Assembly (NCBI RefSeq): GCF_002441855.2
Contig: NZ_CP029487.1
Span: 1 to 64,000 of the forward strand
Length of the DNA stretch: 64,000 bases
Direction of reading: 5' to 3'
Source: Eubacterium maltosivorans
GTDB lineage: Bacteria > Bacillota > Clostridia > Eubacteriales > Eubacteriaceae
Below are positions 1 through 6,386 of this stretch, in pieces; position 1 is the first letter of the stretch; the number at the start of each line of letters is the position of its first letter. The notes beneath the pieces were generated by a model that was not told the DNA's origin, made no database searches, and saw only the letters and a program-made list of their open reading frames with translations. Position numbers and translations under genes: made by a program.

Positions 1-46
1 AATTTTCAATTTTATACCGTTCACGTTCTGTCAAATGCTGTCCCAT
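1..46 (-). CDS. IS30-family transposase, N-terminal fragment cut by window edge
   Basis: Only the first 15 codons are visible, reading MGQHLTERERYKIEN, which matches the opening of IS30-family transposases (an HLT-x-x-ERYKIE signature in the N-terminal HTH). A purine-rich ribosome binding site (GGGGG) lies 7-8 nt upstream of the ATG. It follows rep by about 90 bp on the same strand. Some Spiroplasma plectroviruses carry an IS30-like transposase used for integration, so this could be the phage's integration enzyme. It could equally be an independent insertion sequence. No terminal inverted repeat could be recognised between it and rep. Confidence 0.7.
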   Translation of the reverse strand, partial: MGQHLTERERYKIEN

Positions 47-134
47 GATCGTTACCCCCTATAACGTACAAAACAATATTTTAACACAAAACTGTCGTGG
101 CTGCGGTGCCGATCCGAGCCGGTAAAGGCGTTTT

Positions 135-1085
135 TCAAAAGCTTAACTGTTCAAACCCATCAATCTTTTCATCCTCAACAGGTTTTTCCCTTGTGAAATG
201 CTTGATGTTATAAATCCGCCTGCAAAAGGCCTCCCAGGTTTCCGGGTACTGCTGCTGAATGAAATCATACTGACAGGTCAGCGGAATGTTCGAAATGATA
301 TAGACCTTGGTGTAGCAGGCAATCTTATTCAGATAGCGGCAGGGAAGCTCCAGCGGGTAGCGGTCTAAATAGTTGAGCATTTCCTGAATCTTCAGGGAGC
401 TTCTGAACTCCTCGAAAATGACCACGTCCTGGCCCTTGTAACTGTCAAAAGGATGATCATAGTCTGTGATGCGGTACACATTTTCATAACCGTACTGATC
501 CATGACCGACCGTGTTTTTCCGGTTCCCGTTTCGCCCCAGATATAAGTGACTTCCAAATCCCTTAAAACGTTTTTGAATTTCTCCTCCTTGACAATCTGC
601 CTTGCCCGCTCAATCTTATCAATGTGCATCATGTAAGCCGGGTTCTCCTCGATGATGTCAAAGTTTGATAACCCTTGTTTAATCATGTCGTACAAATCTA
701 TGAGGTCATTTCTTTGGCCTTGACGCTCAACAGGCATATCGCCAAACTCCTCATGGGTTTCCGGTAAATTGGTTTCTTTTTTCTTGTCGTTAGCCCACTT
801 CCCTTCTTTGTAAATATAATCCCGGTTTTCTTTACTGGTGCCCTTAGCCATCTCAAAATGCGCACGTTCAAACTTTTTCTTGATGGTGGAAAAGCGCACG
901 GCATCGGAGCAGGCCATAAAGACATGGGTGTGATAAGTACCCGTTTCGCCAATCTCGTCACTTAAGCACCAATACACACAGCTTTTAAAGGTACCAAGCT
1001 GTTCTTTAATCTTTTCGTGGGTAAAGCCCTTTTCCTTGGGATTATTGATCGTTATCTGCCACTTCCTCGAGCGTGTATCCTTCAT
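135..1085 (-). CDS. rep: CRESS-type rolling-circle replication initiator (HUH endonuclease + SF3 helicase)
   Basis: 316 aa, the usual size for CRESS Reps. Visible HUH motifs: motif I WQITINNP near residue 9 (FTxNN type), motif II YHTHVF near residue 52 (HxH metal site), motif III DYIYKEG near residue 89 (YxxK, catalytic Tyr). The C-terminal half has SF3 helicase motifs: Walker A GETGTGKT near 186, Walker B VVIFEEF near 222, motif C with Asn in IISNIP near 265. It should nick and rejoin the virion-sense strand at the stem-loop 110-140 bp upstream and unwind DNA during rolling-circle replication. Inoviruses usually carry other Rep types, so this pairing is unusual. A RBS (AAGGGGG) precedes the ATG. 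Confidence 0.93.
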   Translation of the reverse strand: MKDTRSRKWQITINNPKEKGFTHEKIKEQLGTFKSCVYWCLSDEIGETGTYHTHVFMACSDAVRFSTIKKKFERAHFEMAKGTSKENRDYIYKEGKWANDKKKETNLPETHEEFGDMPVERQGQRNDLIDLYDMIKQGLSNFDIIEENPAYMMHIDKIERARQIVKEEKFKNVLRDLEVTYIWGETGTGKTRSVMDQYGYENVYRITDYDHPFDSYKGQDVVIFEEFRSSLKIQEMLNYLDRYPLELPCRYLNKIACYTKVYIISNIPLTCQYDFIQQQYPETWEAFCRRIYNIKHFTREKPVEDEKIDGFEQLSF

Positions 1086-1095
1086 TTTTCCCCCT

Positions 1096-1184
1096 TTTTG
1101 TCACAGAAGTTTGTCACAACATTGTCACAAACTTGTTCATTGTTTACAATGGCTTTAAACCACTGTTTTTACGGTTTTGTCACA
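1096..1184 (-). repeat. Four TGTGACAA iterons between origin and rep
   Basis: The core TGTGACAA (plus strand TTGTCACA) occurs at 1098-1105, 1111-1118, 1122-1129 and 1177-1184. A partial copy (AGTCACAG) follows at 1185-1192. All full copies point the same way and lie between the stem-loop and the rep start. This is the position of Rep-binding iterons in CRESS replicons. They may also serve as operators for rep autoregulation. Binding is inference; the repeats are seen directly. Confidence 0.75.
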
Positions 1185-1192
1185 AGTCACAG

Positions 1193-1226
1193 AGGTGCGC
1201 TAAGGTAATACTAGCTTAGCGCACCT
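1193..1226 (-). other. Rolling-circle origin: stem-loop with circovirus-like nonanucleotide
   Basis: A perfect 12-bp inverted repeat (1193-1204 and 1215-1226) flanks a 10-nt loop. Read on the minus strand, the strand that carries all the phage structural genes, the loop is CTAGTATTAC. It contains TAGTATTAC, the nonanucleotide of circoviruses, nicked in those viruses between TATT and AC. The stem arm is AGGTGCGCTAAG. Nicking here would generate the coding strand as the displaced single strand, which is the strand filamentous phages package. Rep lies immediately downstream. Confidence 0.9.
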
Positions 1227-1242
1227 ACACCGGATTGTTAAT

Positions 1243-1446
1243 TTACAGCATATGTATAATCTCAATGGTCAACAAGAATACCGTATCAATCAGACACAGC
1301 ATAATAGCGATAAAGGCCATCATTTCCGTGACATAGTGCTTTGATTGAAGATACTTTACCGGGACGAGTAAATAGGCCAGATAAGCCAGCAGGGACAGGA
1401 AAAAGGCAATCCCGCAGATAATGACGGGAATGTATTTAATGTTCAT
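1243..1446 (-). CDS. Small phage membrane protein, two TM segments
   Basis: 67 aa, not recognised by family. Two strongly hydrophobic stretches (about residues 5-28 and 41-65) are separated by a short basic loop (VKYLQSKHY). The start is supported by GAGAGG 6-8 nt upstream. The gene begins 10 bp after the 31-codon gene before it and ends just short of the origin, so it is the last gene of the morphogenesis block. In filamentous phages this position often holds a small assembly or minor virion protein. That role is inference. Confidence 0.6.
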   Translation of the reverse strand: MNIKYIPVIICGIAFFLSLLAYLAYLLVPVKYLQSKHYVTEMMAFIAIMLCLIDTVFLLTIEIIHML

Positions 1447-1456
1447 TTTAAACCTC

Positions 1457-1552
1457 TCAAAGTTTCAATTTGTTATAAAGATATTTAATCCAAAAGACAA
1501 CCGCCCAGACAAAGTAGGCGAAGATGAACAGGGCTAACAGGATGTCAAACAC
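1457..1552 (-). CDS. 31-aa single-TM phage protein with GTG start
   Basis: A very short gene missed by ordinary length cut-offs. It starts with GTG a few bases beyond the end of the Zot-like gene, and the GGAGGTG inside the last Zot codons serves as its ribosome binding site. The product is almost all membrane segment (VFDILLALFIFAYFVW) with a basic tail (KYLYNKLKL), like the tiny pVII/pIX-type virion end proteins of filamentous phages. Translational coupling to the ATPase gene is likely. The assignment is positional only. Confidence 0.55.
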   Translation of the reverse strand: MFDILLALFIFAYFVWAVVFWIKYLYNKLKL

Positions 1553-1554
1553 AT

Positions 1555-2304
1555 TTAATCCACCTCCAATAGCTGCTTTAAGCTGGTTTTCTGCTGCTCC
1601 AGAGGGCTTTTCCCCTTCTTAAGCTCTTTCATTAACTGCATGGTGTCATAGCTGTGACGGATTTTATTGTAGGCCACAAAGTTATAACGCCATGCCCGGT
1701 GTCGTTTTCTTGCGCCACGATCTGCCTTTTCATCATTGGCGAGGTACTCGGCAGTGTTAAAGGCTTTGTTGAAAATCCATCGGCCGAAGAACAGGGATTT
1801 ACATTCAATGACAAAGTTGGTCTGTTCTCTCAGCTTTTTGTCGACTCTGGTAAACACCTGGGCGCTGGCCACGATCTGCTTGTGAAGCTTTCTCTGTTGG
1901 CTGATGTAGTCAAGCATGTTGTCCGGGCAGTCCTGCCATTTCTGGGACGCAAAGGTCAGGTGGATTTCATCAAAGCCAAAGATAATACCGTCATCGCCGT
2001 TGTCATAATCGATTAAGTCCTGCCAGCTGGTAATCTTTCCGTCCGCGTATTTGTAGTTGAAATTCGTATAGATTTTAAGTTTGGGGTATTTTTTATGCAT
2101 GCGGTTTAAATACTCAACCATGGAGATGGTTTTACCGGAACCGCCAAGACCGCAGTAGAGCCAGAAGCCAAAGCCCCGGAACTTCTTTTTATCAAGCTTA
2201 ATAAAATCGACAATGCCCAAAAAAAGGGCGATCAAGGGTTTAAATTTCATCATGTAAAAGATAAAGAAAACGGTAAAGGCGATAAAAGGGATGATATAAT
2301 TCAT
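1555..2304 (-). CDS. Zot/pI-like filamentous phage assembly ATPase
   Basis: 249 aa. The N-terminus is one TM segment (about residues 3-24, possibly a second near 25-33), followed by an ATPase domain with Walker A GLGGSGKT near residue 52 and Walker B-type FGFDEIH near 110. In filamentous phages this protein drives extrusion of the virion through the envelope. The usual Ff pI has its TM anchor after the ATPase domain. Here the anchor precedes it, as fits a Gram-positive host with a single membrane. A strong RBS (AAAGGAG) precedes the ATG. Confidence 0.88.
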   Translation of the reverse strand: MNYIIPFIAFTVFFIFYMMKFKPLIALFLGIVDFIKLDKKKFRGFGFWLYCGLGGSGKTISMVEYLNRMHKKYPKLKIYTNFNYKYADGKITSWQDLIDYDNGDDGIIFGFDEIHLTFASQKWQDCPDNMLDYISQQRKLHKQIVASAQVFTRVDKKLREQTNFVIECKSLFFGRWIFNKAFNTAEYLANDEKADRGARKRHRAWRYNFVAYNKIRHSYDTMQLMKELKKGKSPLEQQKTSLKQLLEVD

Positions 2305-2594
2305 AACAGTTTCTCCTTTTATTTTTTTGTTTATTTTGTGTTTGATGCGCGCTGATCAGAGTGGATGAGGGACGGAATAAAGTATCAGCGGTTAAAAATG
2401 AGTGTCTGTACTTATAATTTCTGCCAATGGCGGAAGGACAGAGGATGTGACCGATGCGTGAGCGCCGACTGAAACAAGCGCAGGTGTACTGCCGCCGTGA
2501 CGGTGGCCGGGTGGTTACGGTGAAAGGGGACGCGATGCGGTACACCCGATGCACACCGCCCGCCTGCCCATGAAGGGCAGACGCGCGATGTGTG
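2305..2594. other. Phage intergenic region with hairpin; possible packaging or regulatory region
   Basis: A 290-bp gap in an otherwise packed element. It contains a perfect short hairpin, CTGCCC-ATGAA-GGGCAG (2564-2580), in a GC-rich stretch. On the plus strand are two tiny overlapping ORFs: 2398-2472 (24 aa, four Cys in a Cx4C...Cx2C pattern) and 2454-2573 (39 aa, basic). Neither has a convincing ribosome binding site. Filamentous phages keep a packaging hairpin in an intergenic region, so that role is possible. No minus-strand ORF here looks like a real protein. Confidence 0.4.
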
Positions 2595-2831
2595 CTAAAG
2601 GAGCTGCAATACTGCCGAGATGATGGCACAGACCACCCAGACCGTCAGAATGATGCCGGAGCAGGCCAGGAAGATATCTAAGGGAATGTAGTGGCCAATG
2701 ACGGCGCAGTAGTCGGTGAGGTTGTCAAAGACGGTCATGGCGTCGGGCGGAAGCTCGACCTTTGGAAAGGCGCCGACCATTCCGGCGACCAGACTGTAAA
2801 GCCAGTTATACAGGCCGAATTTTTCGAGCAT
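2595..2831 (-). CDS. pVI-like minor virion/assembly membrane protein
   Basis: 78 aa with two hydrophobic segments, about residues 8-22 and 51-78, separated by an acidic stretch. It starts 3 bp after the large adsorption-type protein ends, with GGAGGATTAAACC as RBS. The position between the pIII-like protein and the Zot ATPase is that of pVI in filamentous phages, a cap protein that anchors the adsorption protein. No sequence signature proves this. Confidence 0.6.
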   Translation of the reverse strand: MLEKFGLYNWLYSLVAGMVGAFPKVELPPDAMTVFDNLTDYCAVIGHYIPLDIFLACSGIILTVWVVCAIISAVLQLL

Positions 2832-2834
2832 GGT

Positions 2835-4484
2835 TTAATCCTCCTTCTTTCGGCTATTGCCACTGCCACCGCCGGAATTGTTATCGGTGTAGGCTTGTCC
2901 AGTTCCAACACGAATGCCAATGCCAAAGACGTTGGAGACCATGGCGAAGCAGGCTAAAGCCGTAACGACTTTAAAGAGCAGACCCACGCCGTGCTTGACC
3001 TGTTCTCGGGCGGGCTCGTACCAGTCCAGGGTGATCTGTTTGGTGGAACCGTCAAGGTAGGGATAGTAGATGATCAGGGGCCTTGTCTCAACGGTGATTT
3101 TATTCAAGGCAGTATTCATCTGGTCCACGATGGGAAAGACCTGTGGTATCTGCTCAATGATGGGTGTTGCGATGCTTTTTCCCTCGGGGATCGCGAAGAA
3201 GTCCGGGACGGACAAGGCAAAGTCGGCGATATTGGTTAAGGGAACCGAGATCGAACCCGTTAAAGCGTCAATGCCGGATTGAACCGTTGCGTCGATCCCG
3301 GTCAAGGCATCGGTGATATTGCCGAAGATTTCTTTACTACCGTCAAAGACGTCCTGGGCGGTGGCGGTGATGCCGTCAATGATGGTGTCAATGGCGGTTT
3401 TAACACCTGCTTCGATGCCGTCAAGGGATGGATTGCCAAGGCCGAGGAGTGCGAGAAGGGCGGAGAGCCAGGGCATGTCAATGTCTTCTGGTTTATCCGG
3501 GATGTCTGGGGTATCGGGGTCTTCGACTTCAGAACCGGTATAGCTGGGGTCGATCACGAGGTCTTCTCCGGTTGGGATGTCGTAGGGTAATGGCGGGGCG
3601 AGAACAAGGTCGCTGGTGCCATCCCAGGTGTTTATATTGTTGATGATGGTTTGAGGGAGGACGGTGGGAATGGTAAGGGAATCTGATTTAGCAATCTGGT
3701 TCACAGATGGATTTAATACATGCGATGTGCCCATAACAAGTTCACCTAAAACACTTAAATTTTCAGACGTATCATAAACAATGATAAAATAAGTTCCCAT
3801 ATTATAACAATCATAAGAATACACTTGACCACTCGAAGTAACTGCCCTTACATAACCTGTAATTGAGCCGTTTTTATATTTATCTGGTTTTGCAAGACCA
3901 GCCGTCCCTAAAGCATTATGACGATTGTAAGTAGTTTGTTCCCAGCTGGTGGGATAGGTAATTGGGAAAAAATAGTCCAAAGTATTAACGTTCGCATCAT
4001 TAAAATACCAAGTAAAATTAGCTGTATTGGCTAAATAATCATAATTATCAAAACCGGGAAGAGCACTTGGATTCGGAGTTTCAAAATTCCAAAGTGTTTC
4101 CTGTATCGCCTGCAAAAACGCATAGATCACCGCCCCACTGGCAAGGGCTTTGATTTTGGCGCTCTCGGCACCGGACTTGATGGCTTCGCCTAGTTTGTTG
4201 GCTTGGTCGATGGCGGCGGATCCGGCGGCTTGGAGGTTGGCTTGAGCTTTTTCGGTGATGGAAGAAAGATCGGCAGGGGATACCTTATAGCCGCCGGAGA
4301 TAGCACCGTTTGAAGTTAATGCCGCTAAAATCAATGCAACAACTGGAATACCAAATTTTAGAGTATCCTCAATCGTATTGGCTTTTACTCTATGTATAGA
4401 ACTGAAAGGAGTAATAGCAATAACTAAAGCCATTAAAATTGCAATAAACTTATATTTAATCTTATGAGTATTTATAGATTCCAT
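2835..4484 (-). CDS. Large secreted phage protein, likely pIII-like adsorption/minor coat protein
   Basis: 549 aa. A basic N-terminus is followed by a hydrophobic signal (about residues 13-28). The exported body has an Ala/Lys-rich helical part (near 75-125), a Tyr/Asn/Thr-rich domain (150-300), a Pro/Asp linker (DTPDIPDKPED, near 333) and a helical repeat-like region. A TM segment lies near 505-525, with a Gly/Ser/Lys tail. This layout is that of receptor-binding pIII proteins that stay membrane-anchored until phage release. The RBS is GGAG 6 nt upstream of the ATG. The receptor cannot be inferred. Confidence 0.75.
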   Translation of the reverse strand: MESINTHKIKYKFIAILMALVIAITPFSSIHRVKANTIEDTLKFGIPVVALILAALTSNGAISGGYKVSPADLSSITEKAQANLQAAGSAAIDQANKLGEAIKSGAESAKIKALASGAVIYAFLQAIQETLWNFETPNPSALPGFDNYDYLANTANFTWYFNDANVNTLDYFFPITYPTSWEQTTYNRHNALGTAGLAKPDKYKNGSITGYVRAVTSSGQVYSYDCYNMGTYFIIVYDTSENLSVLGELVMGTSHVLNPSVNQIAKSDSLTIPTVLPQTIINNINTWDGTSDLVLAPPLPYDIPTGEDLVIDPSYTGSEVEDPDTPDIPDKPEDIDMPWLSALLALLGLGNPSLDGIEAGVKTAIDTIIDGITATAQDVFDGSKEIFGNITDALTGIDATVQSGIDALTGSISVPLTNIADFALSVPDFFAIPEGKSIATPIIEQIPQVFPIVDQMNTALNKITVETRPLIIYYPYLDGSTKQITLDWYEPAREQVKHGVGLLFKVVTALACFAMVSNVFGIGIRVGTGQAYTDNNSGGGSGNSRKKED

Positions 4485-4498
4485 TCGTTACTCCTTCA

Positions 4499-4507
4499 TG
4501 GTATAAT
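4499..4507 (+). promoter_or_regulatory. Extended -10 promoter for the plus-strand phage gene
   Basis: TG-G-TATAAT at 4499-4507 is an extended -10 element. The -35 region is poor (TTCCAT). It lies about 30 bp upstream of the only plausible plus-strand gene in the phage and points at it. Confidence 0.5.
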
Positions 4508-4536
4508 TATTTAAAATACAGACTGGGGGTATGAAA

Positions 4537-4737
4537 ATGTTCAAAATGCTTACATTACTAGCTTTATTGCTAATAGCAGTTTTTGGTATTCTGTTAATCG
4601 TATGTCCTGAAGATCGCTTAAATATTCCTGTGATAAAGGATATAGATAGATGGATAAGCAAACATAAATTAATAGGATATGGATGTATATATGGAACCAT
4701 GTTTATTTTATTCATTGTCTACATCATGTTTAACTAA
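4537..4737 (+). CDS. Small two-TM membrane protein encoded opposite to the rest of the phage
   Basis: 66 aa from the second ATG, which has GGGGG at a good distance; an ATG 6 bp earlier is too close to it. Two hydrophobic segments (about residues 3-22 and 45-63) flank an amphipathic middle (DIDRWISKHK). It has its own extended -10 promoter and ends just before a strong terminator. A lone opposite-strand membrane gene in a prophage could act in superinfection exclusion or lysogenic conversion. That is inference; no family was recognised. Confidence 0.6.
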   Translation: MFKMLTLLALLLIAVFGILLIVCPEDRLNIPVIKDIDRWISKHKLIGYGCIYGTMFILFIVYIMFN

Positions 4738-4740
4738 ATT

Positions 4741-4782
4741 AAAAACCTGCCTACCACAGGGGGAGTGGTGGCAGGTTTTTTT
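4741..4782. terminator. Rho-independent terminator, likely bidirectional
   Basis: AAAAACCTGCC-ACCAC pairs with GTGGT-GGCAGGTTTTT (one bulged T). It is flanked by A and T runs, so it can work on both strands: for the plus-strand gene before it, and to reduce read-through from the coat genes into the pIII-like gene. Confidence 0.85.
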
Positions 4783-4809
4783 AAGAGGATTAAAAATGAT
4801 TGGTTGATG

Positions 4810-4953
4810 CTACAGGAAAGTGTAGATTATCCGGCGAATCAGGCTGATACCGATCATGGTGCCCATGATGCCAAGGCCGATGGGCACCAGCGTGGTTAAG
4901 CCGGAATTGATGGAGTCGGTGACGGGTTTTAACATGTCAGCGGTGATTTCCAT
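4810..4953 (-). CDS. Major coat protein-like, copy 2 (47 aa)
   Basis: 47 aa with an acidic N-terminus, one TM segment rich in Gly/Ile and a basic end (SLIRRIIYTFL). This is the layout of filamentous phage pVIII. It is nearly identical over its C-terminal two thirds to the product of the next gene (shared VPIGLGIMGTMIGISLIRR), so the two are a recent tandem duplication. The start is supported by AAAGGAG 8 nt upstream. Confidence 0.75.
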   Translation of the reverse strand: MEITADMLKPVTDSINSGLTTLVPIGLGIMGTMIGISLIRRIIYTFL

Positions 4954-4978
4954 AAATAAAGCTCCTTTCGTTTAGATT

Positions 4979-5149
4979 TTACAGGAAGGTATAAATGACA
5001 CGACGAATCAGGCTGATGCCAATCATCGTACCCATGATACCAAGGCCGATGGGGACCATAACCCCCAGGCCGGAGTTAATGGAGGTGGTAACAGGCTTGA
5101 TGAGATCAGCGGTGATCAGAAAAGCATTGACAACCGGTTCTTCAGACAT
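4979..5149 (-). CDS. Major coat protein-like, copy 1 (56 aa)
   Basis: 56 aa starting at MSEEPVVNAF, with GGAGG 8 nt upstream. Longer in-frame extensions lack a RBS. It has an acidic N-terminus, a central Ser/Gly turn, a Gly-rich TM helix and a basic C-terminus, typical of a pVIII-type coat protein inserted in the host membrane before assembly. It shares most residues after position 16 with the following gene, including the last 24 almost exactly. There is no obvious leader peptide. Confidence 0.78.
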   Translation of the reverse strand: MSEEPVVNAFLITADLIKPVTTSINSGLGVMVPIGLGIMGTMIGISLIRRVIYTFL

Positions 5150-5187
5150 AGGCGTACCTCCTTCTTTTGAATTTATATAACCGCCTG

Positions 5188-5457
5188 TCAGTAATCGACA
5201 AAGGCAGATATACACTTGTAAAAGATCAGACAAACAATGATGGCCGCCGTAACACCTACGGCCAGATACATCATGATGGTGATCTGATCCAGCCGTTCAA
5301 TGATGGTATTCAAAGCGTTCACGGTATCCGTCACCGACTCTGCCACCACCGTAGGGGTCGGGCTGGCGGTTGGTGACGGGACTACCGTTGGTGTTAGATC
5401 ATTCGTCAAAGAACTGGCGGAGTTTTCGAGGGCTAGTGTCAGGCGTGTCAGAAACAT
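5188..5457 (-). CDS. Small phage membrane protein with Pro/Thr-rich N-terminal region
   Basis: 89 aa. The N-terminal 45 residues are Ser/Thr/Pro-rich (TPTVVPSPTASPTPTVV), followed by a short helix and one TM segment near 63-82. The start lies inside the end of the upstream gene (59-bp overlap, different frame) and has GAGGAGG 8 nt upstream, so the overlap is credible. It directly precedes the coat genes, where filamentous phages often carry minor capsid proteins. Function not recognised. Confidence 0.6.
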   Translation of the reverse strand: MFLTRLTLALENSASSLTNDLTPTVVPSPTASPTPTVVAESVTDTVNALNTIIERLDQITIMMYLAVGVTAAIIVCLIFYKCISAFVDY

Positions 5458-5635
5458 TCCGTGTGACCTCCTCTGGTTCTTCTAAATCGTCCAGATCGTC
5501 GGTCATGGGGAAACCACCCTTAAGCGGGCACCCGGTACAGAACTTGTACTCGCCCTGACAACCGGAGTGTACCGACCATTTGACCACACCGTAGACACAG
5601 ACTGCGCCAATGATAAAACCTGTGATAAAAACCAT
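5399..5635 (-). CDS. Small phage membrane protein with N-terminal TM and Cys motif
   Basis: 78 aa. Residues 1-20 form a TM segment. Next comes a short domain with three Cys (CQGEYKFCTGC) and then a very acidic tail (DDLDDLEEPEE). It overlaps the next gene. The RBS is modest (AGGTG). No family recognised. Position suggests a virion or assembly component. Confidence 0.55.
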   Translation of the reverse strand: MVFITGFIIGAVCVYGVVKWSVHSGCQGEYKFCTGCPLKGGFPMTDDLDDLEEPEEVTRNVSDTPDTSPRKLRQFFDE

Positions 5636-5646
5636 GGTTTCACCTG

Positions 5647-5916
5647 TCAGGCTTTCTTCTGATCGTCAACGTTGATTAAGTCCATGGCGTAAAACTTACC
5701 TTTGTTGTTGAAGTAGATAAAGACAAACTTGTTCAAGTACTCCTTGAAATTGTAGTCTTTGGCAATCTTGTGTGAAACAAAGATATCCGCCGTGCGGGCA
5801 CCCTGAAGGTTTTCAGCATCGTCATTATAGACGATAAAGAGCTTGACCCCTTCAATGCGGTTGCCTTCCTTAGTTTCAAAGTCCATGGGTAAATAACCGA
5901 GTAATTTTGCTTCCAT
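5647..5916 (-). CDS. Possible single-stranded DNA-binding protein (gpV-like role)
   Basis: 89 aa, soluble, strand-rich, with pattern EAKLLGYLPMDFETKEGNRIEG and a conserved GKFYAMDL end. This resembles small OB-fold proteins that accompany rolling-circle replicons in Firmicutes. It sits just upstream of the virion genes, the usual place of the filamentous phage ssDNA-binding protein that coats the displaced strand. AAAGGAG precedes the ATG. The family call is by pattern and position only. Confidence 0.5.
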   Translation of the reverse strand: MEAKLLGYLPMDFETKEGNRIEGVKLFIVYNDDAENLQGARTADIFVSHKIAKDYNFKEYLNKFVFIYFNNKGKFYAMDLINVDDQKKA

Positions 5917-5994
5917 AAATTTTTCTCCTTTAAGTTTTATTTATTTTCAAGCCTGTAGCGGTTAAGCAGAATCAGGCTGAATGATCATGCGTTT

Positions 5995-6198
5995 TTATTC
6001 ATAATGATAATGGCTTGCCTGACTGGGAAAGGCAGGCGGCTGATAGATGGTGACGCGGCCTCCCTCGGGTACAATCATGATCAGCGGGAGCAGGTGATTG
6101 TACTGCTTTTGAAAGACCGCATCATTGTAGAGCTTTTTCAGTTCCTCAAGGGATAAGGCCAGACGGGGGACGGGTTTTTCTTTTTTAGGTAGTCGCAT
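5995..6198 (-). CDS. Small phage protein, unknown
   Basis: 67 aa with a basic, Pro-rich start (RLPKKEKPVPR) and a Pro/His/Tyr end (PPAFPSQASHYHYE). Its ATG overlaps the stop of the gene before it (TAATG), with GGAGG upstream, so it is translationally coupled. Soluble, no motif recognised. A role in replication control or expression timing is plausible from position only. Confidence 0.5.
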   Translation of the reverse strand: MRLPKKEKPVPRLALSLEELKKLYNDAVFQKQYNHLLPLIMIVPEGGRVTIYQPPAFPSQASHYHYE

Positions 6199-6386
6199 TA
6201 GGCATTATCCTCCGTCAATTCAATCGAATTTAAATATTCCAAAAATTCATCCATTGATTTATGTCTTGCCCGATCTGCCTTTACCGTATCGTGTTCAAGA
6301 TTCGATTGAGCCAATCCATAGGTATAAGCGTCGCTCAATGCTATGGCAAAGTAGGCGATTAAATTATTTTTTTGATCTTTCGTCAT
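6198..6386 (-). CDS. Small helical phage protein, unknown
   Basis: 62 aa, mostly helical, acidic C-terminus. It overlaps the upstream gene by 23 bp and the downstream gene by 1 bp, with AGGAGG before the ATG. It has weak resemblance to its upstream neighbour (a Tyr-x-x-Gly-Leu/Arg-Ala motif after a helix, and an FLxYLN end), so the two may be distant duplicates. Function unknown. Confidence 0.5.
   Translation of the reverse strand: MTKDQKNNLIAYFAIALSDAYTYGLAQSNLEHDTVKADRARHKSMDEFLEYLNSIELTEDNA

Noticed and set aside
1-135. Terminal inverted repeat of an IS30 element between the transposase start and rep
   Set aside because: No repeat could be identified without the other end of the element, which lies outside the window.
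2240-2629. 129-codon minus-strand reading frame spanning the Zot start and the phage gap
   Set aside because: It overlaps the well-supported Zot-like gene in another frame, has skewed composition (Ser/Arg/His-rich), no RBS, and no fold-like pattern.
4488-4715. 75-codon minus-strand frame opposite the plus-strand phage membrane gene
   Set aside because: The plus-strand frame has promoter, RBS, TM pattern and terminator; the opposite frame has none of these and looks like its antisense shadow.
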